A DNA stretch of 64,000 nt from Streptomyces venezuelae (GCF_008642375.1 NZ_CP029194.1:6627001-6691000); one strand, 5' to 3'. Shown: positions 33,650 through 42,559, numbered from the stretch's first letter. Translations and numbers: made by a program. The notes: generated by a model from the sequence alone, not told the origin.

Positions 33650-34420
33650 TCAGAGGCGGCGGGTCGCCAGCGTCAGCCGGTCCCGCGCGTCGAAGAGCGC
33701 GTCCTTGATCATCTGCTCATGGGCCGGGGTGAGCCGCGCCACCGGCACCGAGCAGCTGATCGCGTCCCGCGCCGGGGTCCGGTAGGGGATGGCGATGCCG
33801 AAGCAGCGCAGCCCCAGCGTGTTCTCCTCGCGGTCCACCGAGAAGCCCTGCTCGCGGATGACGCGCAGCTCCTCGATGAGCTCCTCGCGGTCGGTGATCG
33901 TGTGCTCGGTCAGCGCCGGCAGCGTCTCCGGGAGCAGCTTGCGCACCTGCTCGTCGGTGTGGGTGGCGAGCAGCGCCTTGCCGAGCGAGGTCGAGTGCGC
34001 GGGCAGCCTGCGCCCGACCCGGGTGAACGGCCGTAGGTAGTGCTGGGACTGACGGGTCGCCAGATAGACCACGTTGGTGCCGTCGAGCCGCGCGAGGTGG
34101 ATGGTCTCCGTGGTGTCGTCGGAGAGCCGGTCCAGCGTCGGCCGGGCGGCGGCCACGACCTCGTCGCCGTCGATGTACGAGGTGCCGACGAGCAGCGCCC
34201 GCACCCCGATGCCGTACCGCGTGCCGGTGGCGTCCGTCTCCACCCAGCCCAGCTCGACCAGGGTGCGCAGCAGCATGTACAGGCTGGACTTGGGGTAGCC
34301 GACGGCCTCCTGGACGGCGGCGAGCGAGTGCATCCCGGGGCGCCCGGCGAAGTACTCCAGCAGCTCCACGGTCCGCACCGCGGACTTCACCTGTGCCCCA
34401 CCCGCGTCGGCAGTCGCCAT
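33650..34420 (-). CDS. IclR family regulator
   Basis: A 256-residue regulator starting at the ATG at 34420. The winged helix occupies residues ~8-75 (VKSAVRTVELLEYFAGRPG, VGYPKSSLYMLLRTLVELGWV). The IclR effector domain (GAF-like) spans ~85-250 with HLARLDGTNVVYLATRQS, RLPAHSTSLGKALLAT and CFGIAIPYRTPARDAISCSVP. It is divergent from the ketoglutarate-semialdehyde dehydrogenase gene. Paired GTTC-N8-GAAC palindromes in the shared 137-base gap are its likely targets. Similar half-sites near udh/kdgD suggest a wider uronate/aldarate regulon. Confidence 0.92.
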   Translation of the reverse strand: MATADAGGAQVKSAVRTVELLEYFAGRPGMHSLAAVQEAVGYPKSSLYMLLRTLVELGWVETDATGTRYGIGVRALLVGTSYIDGDEVVAAARPTLDRLSDDTTETIHLARLDGTNVVYLATRQSQHYLRPFTRVGRRLPAHSTSLGKALLATHTDEQVRKLLPETLPALTEHTITDREELIEELRVIREQGFSVDREENTLGLRCFGIAIPYRTPARDAISCSVPVARLTPAHEQMIKDALFDARDRLTLATRRL

Positions 34421-34515
34421 GACCCTCGCCCCTTTTTCCGTTGTCCGGTCGTCCCGGTGGCCGCCCCGGCCCCTTGTGGAGACGGTCGGGCCGTCAATAG
34501 AGTCCCTCGCAGACG

Positions 34516-34553
34516 CGTTCATCTACGAGAACGCTGTTCAGAATAGCGAACAG
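34516..34553. promoter_or_regulatory. Two tandem GTTC-N8-GAAC operators
   Basis: CGTTC-N8-GAACG (34516-34533) and CTGTTC-N8-GAACAG (34534-34553) lie back to back, 19 bases apart, and the second ends four bases before the dehydrogenase GTG. They are probably bound by the divergent IclR protein. Confidence 0.75.
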
Positions 34554-34557
34554 GGGC

Positions 34558-36081
34558 GTGGCGGTGGCGGCAGAACCAGTGTGGAGTGTGGACCCCCGGA
34601 CGGGGAAGCCGCGCGAGCAGGTTGCGGTGGAGGCCACAGCGGAGGAGGTCGACCGCGCGGTCAGCGCCGCGCACGGCGCCCGGGCCGCGCTCGCCGACCG
34701 CACGGTGCGGGCCGCCTTCCTCCGTACCGCGGCCGACCTCCTCGACGCGGCGCGCGAGCACGTCATCGAGGCCGCCGACGCCGAGACGGCCCTCGGACCC
34801 GTCCGCCTCGGCGGCGAACTCGCCCGGACCACCGCCCAGTTGCGGAGCTTCGCCGAGGTCGTCACGGAGGGCTCCTTCCTCGACGTCCGGATCGACCTCC
34901 CCGACCCGGACGCCACCCCGCCCCGCTCCGACATGCGCCGCTGGAAGATCCCGCTCGGCGTCGTCGCCGTCTACGCCGCCAGCAACTTCCCGCTGGCCTT
35001 CTCCGTCCCCGGCGGCGACACCGCGAGCGCCCTCGCGGCCGGCTGCCCCGTCGTGGTCAAGGCCCACCCCGACCACCCGGCCACCTCCGAACTCTGCGCC
35101 TCGCTGCTGCGCCGGGCCGCCGCCAAGGAAGGCCTCCCGGAGGACGTCGTCGTCCTCGTCCACGGCTTCGACGCGGGCGTGGAGCTCGTCCGCCACCCCC
35201 TCGTCGCGGCGGCGGGCTTCACCGGTTCGGTACGCGGCGGACGGGCGCTCTTCGACGCCGCCGCCGCCCGGCCCGTCCCCATCCCCTTCCACGGTGAACT
35301 CGGCTCCCTCAACCCGGTCGTGATCACCCCGGCCGCCGCCGAGGAGCGCGCCGAGGAGCTCGGGGCCGGTCTGGCCGCCTCCATGACCCTGGGCGCGGGC
35401 CAGTTCTGCACCAAGCCCGGATTCGTCCTGGCGCCCCAGGGCGAGGCGGGCGACCGCTTCCTCGCCGCGCTCACCGCGGGGGTCAGCGAGACCGAACCGG
35501 CCGTGATGCTCGACCACCGCATGCGGGACGCCTTCGTGGCCGGGGTCGCCGAGCGTGGCGCCCTCGACGGGGTGCGGACCCCCGTCACCCCGGGCGCGGG
35601 CGGCGAGCACACGGTCAGCGCCGGTGTCCTCGCCGTCGACGCCGACCGGCTCACCGGGGGTGATGCCGGGACCGACGCCGGGAGCGGCCACGGCCTCCTC
35701 CTGGAGGAGTGCTTCGGACCGGTCACCGTCGTCGCCCGCTACTCCACCGGGGACGAGGTCACCGCCGTCCTCGGCCTGCTGCCGGGCAACCTCACCGCCA
35801 CCCTGCACATCGCCGAGGAGGACGTGGCCGCGGCGCCGCTCCTCGCCGAACTCACCCCGCTCGCGGGCCGCGTCCTCGTCAACGGCTGGCCCACCGGCGT
35901 CGCCGTGGCCGCCGCCCAGCACCACGGCGGCCCCTATCCGGCCACCACCTCCACCAGCACCTCGGTCGGCGCGACCGCGATCGAGCGCTGGCTGCGGCCG
36001 GTCACCTACCAGTCGACCCCCGACCACCTCCTCCCGCCGGAGCTCCGCGACGGCAACCCGCTGGGAGTGCCGAGGCGCTGA
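34558..36081 (+). CDS. Aldehyde dehydrogenase, probable 2-oxoglutarate semialdehyde (2,5-dioxovalerate) dehydrogenase
   Basis: A 507-residue ALDH from the GTG at 34558. It would oxidise 2-oxoglutarate semialdehyde, the KdgD product, to 2-oxoglutarate with NAD(P). Motifs: WKIPLGVVAVYAASNFPLAFS (cofactor entry), VVVKAHPDHPATSE, AGFTGSVRGGRALFD, the catalytic Glu in HGELGSLNPVVI and the nucleophile Cys in GAGQFCTKPG. The VYAASNFPLAFSVPGGDTASAL and HPDHP segments are typical of the KGSADH branch. It is controlled by the divergent IclR gene and its twin operators. The enzyme call rests on family motifs plus the presence of udh and kdgD 16 kb away. Confidence 0.88.
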   Translation: MAVAAEPVWSVDPRTGKPREQVAVEATAEEVDRAVSAAHGARAALADRTVRAAFLRTAADLLDAAREHVIEAADAETALGPVRLGGELARTTAQLRSFAEVVTEGSFLDVRIDLPDPDATPPRSDMRRWKIPLGVVAVYAASNFPLAFSVPGGDTASALAAGCPVVVKAHPDHPATSELCASLLRRAAAKEGLPEDVVVLVHGFDAGVELVRHPLVAAAGFTGSVRGGRALFDAAAARPVPIPFHGELGSLNPVVITPAAAEERAEELGAGLAASMTLGAGQFCTKPGFVLAPQGEAGDRFLAALTAGVSETEPAVMLDHRMRDAFVAGVAERGALDGVRTPVTPGAGGEHTVSAGVLAVDADRLTGGDAGTDAGSGHGLLLEECFGPVTVVARYSTGDEVTAVLGLLPGNLTATLHIAEEDVAAAPLLAELTPLAGRVLVNGWPTGVAVAAAQHHGGPYPATTSTSTSVGATAIERWLRPVTYQSTPDHLLPPELRDGNPLGVPRR

Positions 36082-36084
36082 CGC

Positions 36085-37101
36085 TCAGTGCTCCACCCGC
36101 ACCACGATCTTCCCGACGTGCGTGTTCGACTCCATCAGCCGGTGGGCGTCGGCGATCCGCTCCAGGCCCTCGAAGGTCTCGGCGATCACCGGCGCCAGGG
36201 AGCCGTCGAGCAGCCCCGGGCCGATGAACCCGGCCGTGCGGCGGCGCCCCTCCGCCGTCCCCACGGACACTCCGTTGTTGTAGGTGTGCACGGTCTGCGG
36301 CCAGTTCATGGACAGCTCGACCGGCCGAGGGTCCAGCCAGCCGTACAGGACCGTGGTGCCCCCGGGCCGCAGTGCGTCCCCGAGCCGGGCGAGGCCGGGC
36401 CCGCCGATCGCGTCGAAGGCCAGGTCCGCGCCCGCCCCGCCGGTGATCCGGCGCACCTCCGCGACCGGGTCCTCCGTGTCCGTGGTGATCACGTGCGCGG
36501 CCCCGAGCTCCAGGAGCCGCTTCCGCTTGGCCTCGTCGCGCGTGGTGGCGATCGGCACCGCGCCGACACGCAGCGCCGTCCGGATCGCGGCCGTCCCCAC
36601 CCCGCTCGACGCACCCGTGATCACCACGTGGTCGCCGGCGCGCAGCCCGCCGGTCGCCACCATCCCGCCGTACGCGGTGGAGTGCGTCAGCCAGACGGCC
36701 GCCGCCGTCACCGCGTCCGCTCCCTCGGGCCGGGCCACCAGGTACTCCTCCGGCAGCACCACCCGCTCCGCGTATACGCCGTGCGTCCCGAAGTCGAAGT
36801 TGGCCGCCGCCATCACCGGATCGCCCGGGGCGTACGCGGTGACCCCCGCGCCGACGGCCTCCACCACCCCCGCCGCCTCGTATCCGAGCCGCGAACCGGG
36901 CAGCGCCGCCGGGTAGTAGTAGGTGCCCGCGCGGAACAGCGCCTCGGCGCGGTTGATCCCGAGCGCCTCGACCCGTACGAGCACCTCGCCGGGCCCGGGA
37001 TCCGGCAGGGGCACCTCCTCCACCGTGAGCACCTCGGGGCCGCCGAGCTCGTGGAAGAGAACGGCCCTGGTCGTCCTGCCTGTTGCCGTGTTCGTCGTCA
37101 T
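36085..37101 (-). CDS. Zinc-independent quinone oxidoreductase-like alcohol dehydrogenase
   Basis: A 338-residue medium-chain reductase starting at the ATG at 37101. The N-terminal GroES-like domain (GPGEVLVRVEALGINRAEALFRAG) lacks the zinc-ligand Cys/His set, as in quinone oxidoreductases. The Rossmann domain has DHVVITGASSGVGTAAIRTA and the cofactor stretch ATTRDEAKRKRL. It would reduce quinones or activated alkenes with NADPH. It is divergent from an AraC gene that may control it. It is convergent with the aldehyde dehydrogenase gene, with three bases between the stops. Confidence 0.9.
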   Translation of the reverse strand: MTTNTATGRTTRAVLFHELGGPEVLTVEEVPLPDPGPGEVLVRVEALGINRAEALFRAGTYYYPAALPGSRLGYEAAGVVEAVGAGVTAYAPGDPVMAAANFDFGTHGVYAERVVLPEEYLVARPEGADAVTAAAVWLTHSTAYGGMVATGGLRAGDHVVITGASSGVGTAAIRTALRVGAVPIATTRDEAKRKRLLELGAAHVITTDTEDPVAEVRRITGGAGADLAFDAIGGPGLARLGDALRPGGTTVLYGWLDPRPVELSMNWPQTVHTYNNGVSVGTAEGRRRTAGFIGPGLLDGSLAPVIAETFEGLERIADAHRLMESNTHVGKIVVRVEH

Positions 37102-37201
37102 GCCTTCGACCGTAGGCCGGGCCGTCGAGACGATCCATATCCCTCCGGCTCCCGACGATGTCCCGTCGTCTCGCCACCGCGACGGAGAGTACGGTGCCGG
37201 G

Positions 37202-38119
37202 ATGGACGTACTGAGCGATGCCATCGCCGCCATGCGCACCGGCCGGCCGCACTCCTCCCGCACGGTCCGCTGCGCGCCCTGGGGCTTCCGCTTCCCCCCG
37301 AGCAAGGGCGCCGGCTTCCACGTCGTCCTCCAGGGCACCGCCTGGCTGCTGCCCCCGGACGACGGCGCCCCCGTCAGGCTCGGCCCCGGCGACGTCGTCC
37401 TCCTCGCCCACGGCACCGGCCACGGCCTCGCCGACCGGCCCGGCACCCCGCTGGTCGACGCCCTGCCGGCCCCCGACGGCACCTGGCCGAGCGAGTCCGG
37501 CCCGGGACCGGCCGGCCCCGAGGAGACCCTGCTGCTCTGCGGCGCCTACCAGCTCAGCCGGGCCCGCGCGCACCCGCTCCTCACCGAACTGCCCCCGTAC
37601 GTCCACCTCCCCGCCCGGGTCGGCGCCCACCCCAGGCTGCGCGCCGCCGTCGACCTTCTCGGCGCGGAACTCGCCGAGCCGCAGCCGGGATCCGACGCCA
37701 TCGTCCCCGCCCTCCTCGACACCCTGCTCCTGTACCTGCTCCGCACGTGGTGGCTGTCCGAGCGCGCCGACCGGTCCACCGGCTGGTCCGCCGCCCTCGG
37801 CGACCCGGCGGTGGCGGCAGCCCTCCGCGCCCTTCACGACGACCCCGCGAGGCCGTGGACGGTCGAGGAACTCGGCGCCCTCACCGGCCTCTCCCGCGCG
37901 CCCTTCGCCCGCCGCTTCACCGCCCTGGTCGGCCGCCCCCCGCTCGCGTACCTCACCTGGTGGCGGATGACGGCGGCGGGCCGCCTCCTGCGCTCGGACG
38001 ACCTCCCTCTCCGCGTGGTGGCCCAACGCTCCGGCTACTCCTCGGAGTTCGCCTTCGCCAAGGCCTTCAAGCGGGAGTACGGGGTGGCGCCGGGGCAGTA
38101 CCGCAAGAGCCCCTCCTGA
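37202..38119 (+). CDS. AraC family regulator with cupin sensor
   Basis: A 305-residue regulator starting at the ATG at 37202. An AraC-type cupin (cupin_6-like) covers residues ~1-130 (FHVVLQGTAWLLPPDDGAPVRLGPGDVVLLAHG, shown in part: HVVLQGTAWLLPP). The DNA-binding half (~195-303) has WTVEELGALTGLSRAPFARRF and LPLRVVAQRSGYSSEFAFAKA followed by FKREYGVAPGQYRKS. It is divergent from the quinone oxidoreductase gene, its probable target. Confidence 0.9.
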   Translation: MDVLSDAIAAMRTGRPHSSRTVRCAPWGFRFPPSKGAGFHVVLQGTAWLLPPDDGAPVRLGPGDVVLLAHGTGHGLADRPGTPLVDALPAPDGTWPSESGPGPAGPEETLLLCGAYQLSRARAHPLLTELPPYVHLPARVGAHPRLRAAVDLLGAELAEPQPGSDAIVPALLDTLLLYLLRTWWLSERADRSTGWSAALGDPAVAAALRALHDDPARPWTVEELGALTGLSRAPFARRFTALVGRPPLAYLTWWRMTAAGRLLRSDDLPLRVVAQRSGYSSEFAFAKAFKREYGVAPGQYRKSPS

Positions 38120-38170
38120 GGCCCTGAGCACCTCAGCGCCCGAGCCTCTGAGCGCCAGGCCCTGAGCGTC

Positions 38171-39550
38171 TCAGGCGCGGTGGCCGGGCAGGCGCAGCGA
38201 GGCCAGGGCCGTCAGGGTCAGCAGGCCCGCGCTGATCAGCAGGCTCGTCCGGAGGGCCGTCGCCATGGCGGCCGTGTCCCGGGCCGCCAGCGAGCCGAAG
38301 ACCGCGATGGCGAGCGCGCCCGCCGTCTGGCGGACCGCGTTGAGCAGGCCCGCCGCCGTGCCCGCGCGTTCCGCCGGCACCGCCTCCATCATCGAGGCGA
38401 TCAGCGGCGGCAGCGAGAAGCCCGCGCCCAGGGCGAGCGGGACGAGGAGCAGGGCCTGTGCGACCCGCGGGGTGTCCGCGTCCACCACGAGCAGGCCGAG
38501 CAGGCCGGCCACCGCGACCGCCTGGCCCACCACGATCGGCAGCCTCGCCCCGTACCGGGCCGCGGTCTTCGCCGACAGGAGGTTCACCCCGGCGAGCAGC
38601 CCCGTCATCGGCAGGAACATCAGCCCCGCGCCCAGCGCCGAGAGGCCCAGCACCTGCTGGAAGAAGAGACCGAAGACGAAGATCATCCCGTAGAAGGCCA
38701 CGCTGTTCGCGGCGCCCGCCGTCACCGCCACCGCCACCGTCGTGTTCCGGAACAGCCCCAGCGGCACCATCGGATGGCGCCGCCGCGCCTCGATCAGCAG
38801 GAAGGCCGCCAGGGAGACGGCCGCGACCCCCAGCGCCCACCAGGCCTCCGTGCCGCCCTCGATGGCCGCGAAGGTCAGCGCGCCGACCGCCGTCGCCGCC
38901 GTCAGCTGCCCCGGCAGGTCGAGCGGCGCGGGCCGCCGCTCCGAGCGCCCCACCCGGGTCAGCAGCGCGAGCGCCAGGAGCCCGAGCGGCAGGTTGACGA
39001 AGAAGATCCCGCGCCAGCTCCAGGCCGTCGTCAGGGCGCCGCCCGCGACGGGGCCGAGCGCCACCGCGACCGTCCCGCCCGCCGCCCACAGCGAGACCGC
39101 CCGGGCCCGCCGCCCCGGGTCGCCGTACGCCTCGCGCACCAGCGCCAGCGAGGCCGGCAGCATCACGGCCGCCGCCGCACCCTGCACCGCCCGGGCCGCG
39201 AGCAGCGAGGGGAGGCCGGGGGCGAGACCGCAGGCCGCCGAGGCGAGGGTGAAGGCGACGACCCCGACGCCGTACGCCCGGGCCGCCCCGAACCGGTCGG
39301 CGAGCGCCCCGCTGGACAGCAGGAGCGCGGCGAACACCAGCGTGTACGCGTCGACCACCCACTGGAGACCGGTCATGCCCGTGCCGAGGTCGGCGCCGAT
39401 CGCGGGCAGGGCGACGTTGACCACCGAGGTGTCGAGGGTGATGAGGGCGAACCCGAGCGTCGCGGCGGTCAGCGCCGGGGCGGGGGAGGGGCTTCCGGTG
39501 GGGGTGCCGCGGCGGACGTCGGGGACTGCGGTGAGCTCGGGCGATGACAT
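38171..39550 (-). CDS. MFS drug-resistance transporter (DHA2, 14 TM)
   Basis: A 459-residue exporter starting at the ATG at 39550. Motif A lies in GALADRFGAARAYGVGVV, motif C in ALGPVAGGALTTAWSWRGIFFVNLP (shown: SWRGIFFVNLP) and motif D1 in LDTSVVNVALPAIGADLG. The pattern is typical of QacA/EmrB-type proton antiporters that export drugs or natural products. It is divergent from a GlxA/AraC-type regulator, with 71 bases between the starts. Upstream of its stop, 38120-38170 carries CTGAGC-rich short repeats only. Confidence 0.9.
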   Translation of the reverse strand: MSSPELTAVPDVRRGTPTGSPSPAPALTAATLGFALITLDTSVVNVALPAIGADLGTGMTGLQWVVDAYTLVFAALLLSSGALADRFGAARAYGVGVVAFTLASAACGLAPGLPSLLAARAVQGAAAAVMLPASLALVREAYGDPGRRARAVSLWAAGGTVAVALGPVAGGALTTAWSWRGIFFVNLPLGLLALALLTRVGRSERRPAPLDLPGQLTAATAVGALTFAAIEGGTEAWWALGVAAVSLAAFLLIEARRRHPMVPLGLFRNTTVAVAVTAGAANSVAFYGMIFVFGLFFQQVLGLSALGAGLMFLPMTGLLAGVNLLSAKTAARYGARLPIVVGQAVAVAGLLGLLVVDADTPRVAQALLLVPLALGAGFSLPPLIASMMEAVPAERAGTAAGLLNAVRQTAGALAIAVFGSLAARDTAAMATALRTSLLISAGLLTLTALASLRLPGHRA

Positions 39551-39621
39551 GTCCCCCACTCTGGTGACCGGTGGGGACGTAGAGTAGTGGCCCGAATGCC
39601 ATATGCCCGGAGGTTCTGGCC

Positions 39622-40611
39622 ATGCCGGCCCCTTCCCGTGTCCGGCGCGTCGCCGTGATCGCCGCCCCGCCCGTCTCGATGTTCAACCTGGCCATCCCGG
39701 AGATGCTGTTCGGCAAGGTCGAGCTCGACGGCCGACCCGGGTACGAGACGGTCATCTGCGCCCCCGACCCCGGTCCCGTCGCCACCACCGGCGGCCTCGA
39801 CCTGCTCGTCCCGCACGGCCTCGACGCCGTGGACGCGGCCGACACCGTGGTCCTCGCGGGCAGCGGCTCGTACACCCACCCCGACCCGCGCATCCTCGAC
39901 GCGCTGCGCCGCGCCGCCGCCGCGGGCAAGCGGATCGCCTCCATCTGCACCGGCGCGTTCGCACTCGCCGAGGCCGGACTGCTCGACGGCCGGGCGGCGA
40001 CGACGTACTGGGCGTACCGGGAGCTGCTCGCCGAGCGGCACCCCGCCGTCGACCTCCAGGACGACGTCCTCTTCGTCCAGGACGGCCCCCTCCTCACCTC
40101 CTCCGGATACGCGGCGGGCATCGACCTCTGCCTCCACGTCATCCGCACCGACCACGGCGCCGCCGTCGCCAACACCGTCGCCCGGCTCGCCCTCGTCGCG
40201 CCCGTACGGCCAGGCGGCCAGACCCAGTTCACCCAGACCCCGCTGCCGCCCGAGCGCGGGGTCTCCTTCGCCGACACGCGCGCGTGGGCCATGGGACGCC
40301 TCGACGAGCCGCTCACCCTCACCGACCTCGCCCGGCACGCCGGGACCTCCGTCCGCACCCTCTCGCGCCGCTTCCACGCGGAGACCGGGGTCAGCCCGCT
40401 CCAATGGCTGCTCCACCAGCGCGTCGAGCGGGCCAAGGAGCTCCTGGAGACCACCTCCCTCGGCATGGAGCGGGTGGCCCGCGAGAGCGGCCTCGGCACG
40501 GGGGACTCGCTGCGGCAGCACCTGCTGCGGCGCACCGGCCTCACCCCGAGCGCGTACCGGACCTCCTTCAGCCGGGTGGCGGCGGGTGCGCCGCCTCACA
40601 CCGGCGCCTGA
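39622..40611 (+). CDS. GlxA family transcriptional regulator (DJ-1/PfpI plus AraC)
   Basis: A 329-residue regulator. Residues ~8-185 form a DJ-1/PfpI-like glutamine-amidotransferase fold with the nucleophile-elbow Cys in SICTGAFALAEAGLLDG and the following TTYWAY. The C-terminal AraC domain (~215-315) has LTLTDLARHAGTSVRTLSRRF and MERVARESGLGTGDSLRQHLL. The family senses nucleophilic or quaternary-ammonium-type ligands in some bacteria, but the ligand here is unknown. It is divergent from the DHA2 transporter gene and likely regulates it. Confidence 0.92.
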   Translation: MPAPSRVRRVAVIAAPPVSMFNLAIPEMLFGKVELDGRPGYETVICAPDPGPVATTGGLDLLVPHGLDAVDAADTVVLAGSGSYTHPDPRILDALRRAAAAGKRIASICTGAFALAEAGLLDGRAATTYWAYRELLAERHPAVDLQDDVLFVQDGPLLTSSGYAAGIDLCLHVIRTDHGAAVANTVARLALVAPVRPGGQTQFTQTPLPPERGVSFADTRAWAMGRLDEPLTLTDLARHAGTSVRTLSRRFHAETGVSPLQWLLHQRVERAKELLETTSLGMERVARESGLGTGDSLRQHLLRRTGLTPSAYRTSFSRVAAGAPPHTGA

Positions 40612-40688
40612 AATGGAATGAACCGGACCGGCGGCGGCGTTCCCATCGACGAACACCCGTACAGGCAACCCCCTCGGAGATCCCTCAC

Positions 40689-41399
40689 ATGCGCGTCGAA
40701 ATCTGGTCGGACATCGCTTGCCCCTGGTGTTATGTCGGAAAGGCCCGCTTCGAGAAGGGCCTCGCCGCCTTCGCCCACCGCGACGACGTCGAGGTCGTGC
40801 ACCGCTCCTTCGAGCTCGACCCGCACCGCGCCAAGGGCGACACGGGCCCGGTCCTGGAGATGCTGGCGAAGAAGTACGGCCGGACCCTCGACGAGGCCCG
40901 CGCCATGGAGCAGCACGTCGCCGACAACGCGCACGCCGAGGGCCTCGGATACCGCACCGACGGCCGCGACCACGGCAACACCTTCGACATCCACCGGCTG
41001 CTCCACCTGGCCAAGGCGCGCGGCCGCCAGAGCGAGCTGCTCGACCTGGCCTACCGCGCCAACTTCGCGGAGGAGCGCTCCGTCTTCGACACCGAGACCC
41101 TGGCGACGCTCGGCGTCGAGGCCGGTCTCGACGAGGCCGAGGTCCGGGCCGTCCTCGCCGACGAGTCCGCCTATGCCGACGCCGTACGGGAGGACGAGCG
41201 CGAGGCCGCCGAACTCGGCGCCAACAGCGTGCCGTTCTTCGTCCTGGACCGCCGCTACGGCGTCTCCGGCGGCCAGCCCGCCGAGGTCTTCACGCAGGCC
41301 CTGGAGCAGGCCTGGCAGGGCCGCGTCCTCCAGCCGGTCGGCGGCGGTGACGAAGCCGAGGCCTGCGGCCCGGACGGCTGCGAGGTCCCGCGCGCCTGA
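40689..41399 (+). CDS. DsbA family oxidoreductase (FrnE-like)
   Basis: A 236-residue cytoplasmic thioredoxin-fold protein starting at the ATG at 40689. The CPWC active site is at residues 12-15 (SDIACPWCYVGKARF), an inserted helical domain covers ~40-150, and the cis-Pro loop is NSVPFFVLDRRYGVSGGQP. A C-terminal CGPDGC pair is extra and could be a second redox site. FrnE-like proteins assist disulfide handling or polyketide tailoring. No partner gene is adjacent; the GlxA gene ends 77 bases before. Confidence 0.92.
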   Translation: MRVEIWSDIACPWCYVGKARFEKGLAAFAHRDDVEVVHRSFELDPHRAKGDTGPVLEMLAKKYGRTLDEARAMEQHVADNAHAEGLGYRTDGRDHGNTFDIHRLLHLAKARGRQSELLDLAYRANFAEERSVFDTETLATLGVEAGLDEAEVRAVLADESAYADAVREDEREAAELGANSVPFFVLDRRYGVSGGQPAEVFTQALEQAWQGRVLQPVGGGDEAEACGPDGCEVPRA

Positions 41400-41400
41400 C

Positions 41401-41419
41401 GGTCAGACCATGTCTGACC
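41401..41419. terminator. Hairpin after the DsbA-like gene
   Basis: GGTCAGAC-CAT-GTCTGACC, perfect 8-base arms, starting one base after the stop. It may be a terminator or an operator for the following gene. Confidence 0.5.
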
Positions 41420-41441
41420 TGCGAAGATAAGCGCTTCTTGG

Positions 41442-41489
41442 GGATTCCCCACGGTCGGATCTCCATTGACGGGTGATCGTGGGGAATCC
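41442..41489. promoter_or_regulatory. 12-bp inverted repeat upstream of the aminotransferase gene
   Basis: GGATTCCCCACG (41442-41453) and CGTGGGGAATCC (41478-41489), a perfect match around a 24-base spacer, ending 11 bases before the ATG. GGATTCCC recurs at the start codon itself (41502-41509). Operator-like. Confidence 0.55.
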
Positions 41490-41500
41490 AGGGTGGGCAC

Positions 41501-42559
41501 ATGGATTCCCTGCACCAGCCGCTCGGCGGCGCCGAGTTCGCACCCAAGAAGACCTATCTGAACACCTCCGCCTGCGGGTTGCTGCCCCGCCGGACGATCG
41601 ACGCCGTCACGCTCCTCGCCGAGCAGACCGCCGACGGCCGTTCCGACGGCGCGGGCAGCTTCGACATCGTCGACGAGGCCAGGGCGGCCTTCGCGCGGCT
41701 CGCCCACGTCTCGCACGAGCGCGTCTCCGTCGGCAGCTCCGTCGCCGTGCACTGCGGGATGATCGCCCAGTCGATGCCCTCGGGCTCCGAGATCCTCTTC
41801 CCCGAAGGGGACTTCTCCTCCGTCATCACCCCCTTCACGATCCGCGGCGACCTCAAGACCCGCTTCGTGCCCCTGGAGCTGCTCGCCGAGTCCGTCCGTC
41901 CCGAGACGGCGCTCGTCGCCTTCTCGGCCGTGCAGTCGGCGGACGGCCGCACGGCCGACTTCGCGGCGGTACGGGCCGCGGCGGCCGCCCACGGCGCCCG
42001 GACGCTCCTGGACGCGACGCAGTCGGCCGGCTGGCTGCCGCTGCACGCGGGCGACTGGGACTACACGGTCTCGGGTGCGTACAAGTACCTGCTCTGCCCG
42101 CGCGGGGCGTCCTTCCTCACCGTCACCGAGGAGGCGCAGGACTCGCTGCTCGCGATCCACGCCAACTGGGTCACGGGCGAGGAGCTCTGGGTGAACAGCT
42201 ACGGCCCCGTCCGCGAACTGGCCCGCTCCGCGCGCCGCTTCGACGAGCCCGTGGCCTTCTTCTCGTACCACGGGGCGGCCCGGTCGCTCGCGCTGCTCGA
42301 AGAGGTCGGCATCGACCGCATCGAGGCCCACAACAAGGGCCTCGCGGCCCGCTTCCGCACCGGACTCGTCGAGCTCGGCCACGCGCCGGTCATGGACGAC
42401 TCGACGGTCGTCGCGGTCCCCGGTCTCGGCGACCGCGCGGACGCGCTGCGCGCCGCCGACGTGCTGCTCTCCGCGCGCGCGGGCAACCTGCGGGCCTCGT
42501 TCCACCTCTACAACACGGCGGCGGACGTCGACCGGGCCCTGGACATCCTGGCGGGCTGA
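41501..42559 (+). CDS. Class V aminotransferase-fold PLP enzyme
   Basis: A 352-residue PLP-dependent enzyme of the aminotransferase V/cysteine desulfurase-like fold. Visible: KKTYLNTSACGLLPRRTIDA (substrate cleft), SVGSSVAVHCGMIAQ (phosphate loop), LLDATQSAGWLPLHAGDWDY with the cofactor Asp, and the Schiff-base Lys in VSGAYKYLLCPRG. It is shorter than kynureninase and lacks the desulfurase Cys loop, so an isopenicillin-N-epimerase-like or selenocysteine-lyase-like role is possible; the substrate is unknown. A long inverted repeat covers its promoter region. Confidence 0.88.
   Translation: MDSLHQPLGGAEFAPKKTYLNTSACGLLPRRTIDAVTLLAEQTADGRSDGAGSFDIVDEARAAFARLAHVSHERVSVGSSVAVHCGMIAQSMPSGSEILFPEGDFSSVITPFTIRGDLKTRFVPLELLAESVRPETALVAFSAVQSADGRTADFAAVRAAAAAHGARTLLDATQSAGWLPLHAGDWDYTVSGAYKYLLCPRGASFLTVTEEAQDSLLAIHANWVTGEELWVNSYGPVRELARSARRFDEPVAFFSYHGAARSLALLEEVGIDRIEAHNKGLAARFRTGLVELGHAPVMDDSTVVAVPGLGDRADALRAADVLLSARAGNLRASFHLYNTAADVDRALDILAG

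Noticed and set aside
41401..41419. DasR-type operator (GGTCAGAC...GTCTGACC)
   Set aside because: The DasR consensus, as I recall it, is ACTGGTCTAGACCACT; arm order and centre differ, so it is kept only as a hairpin.
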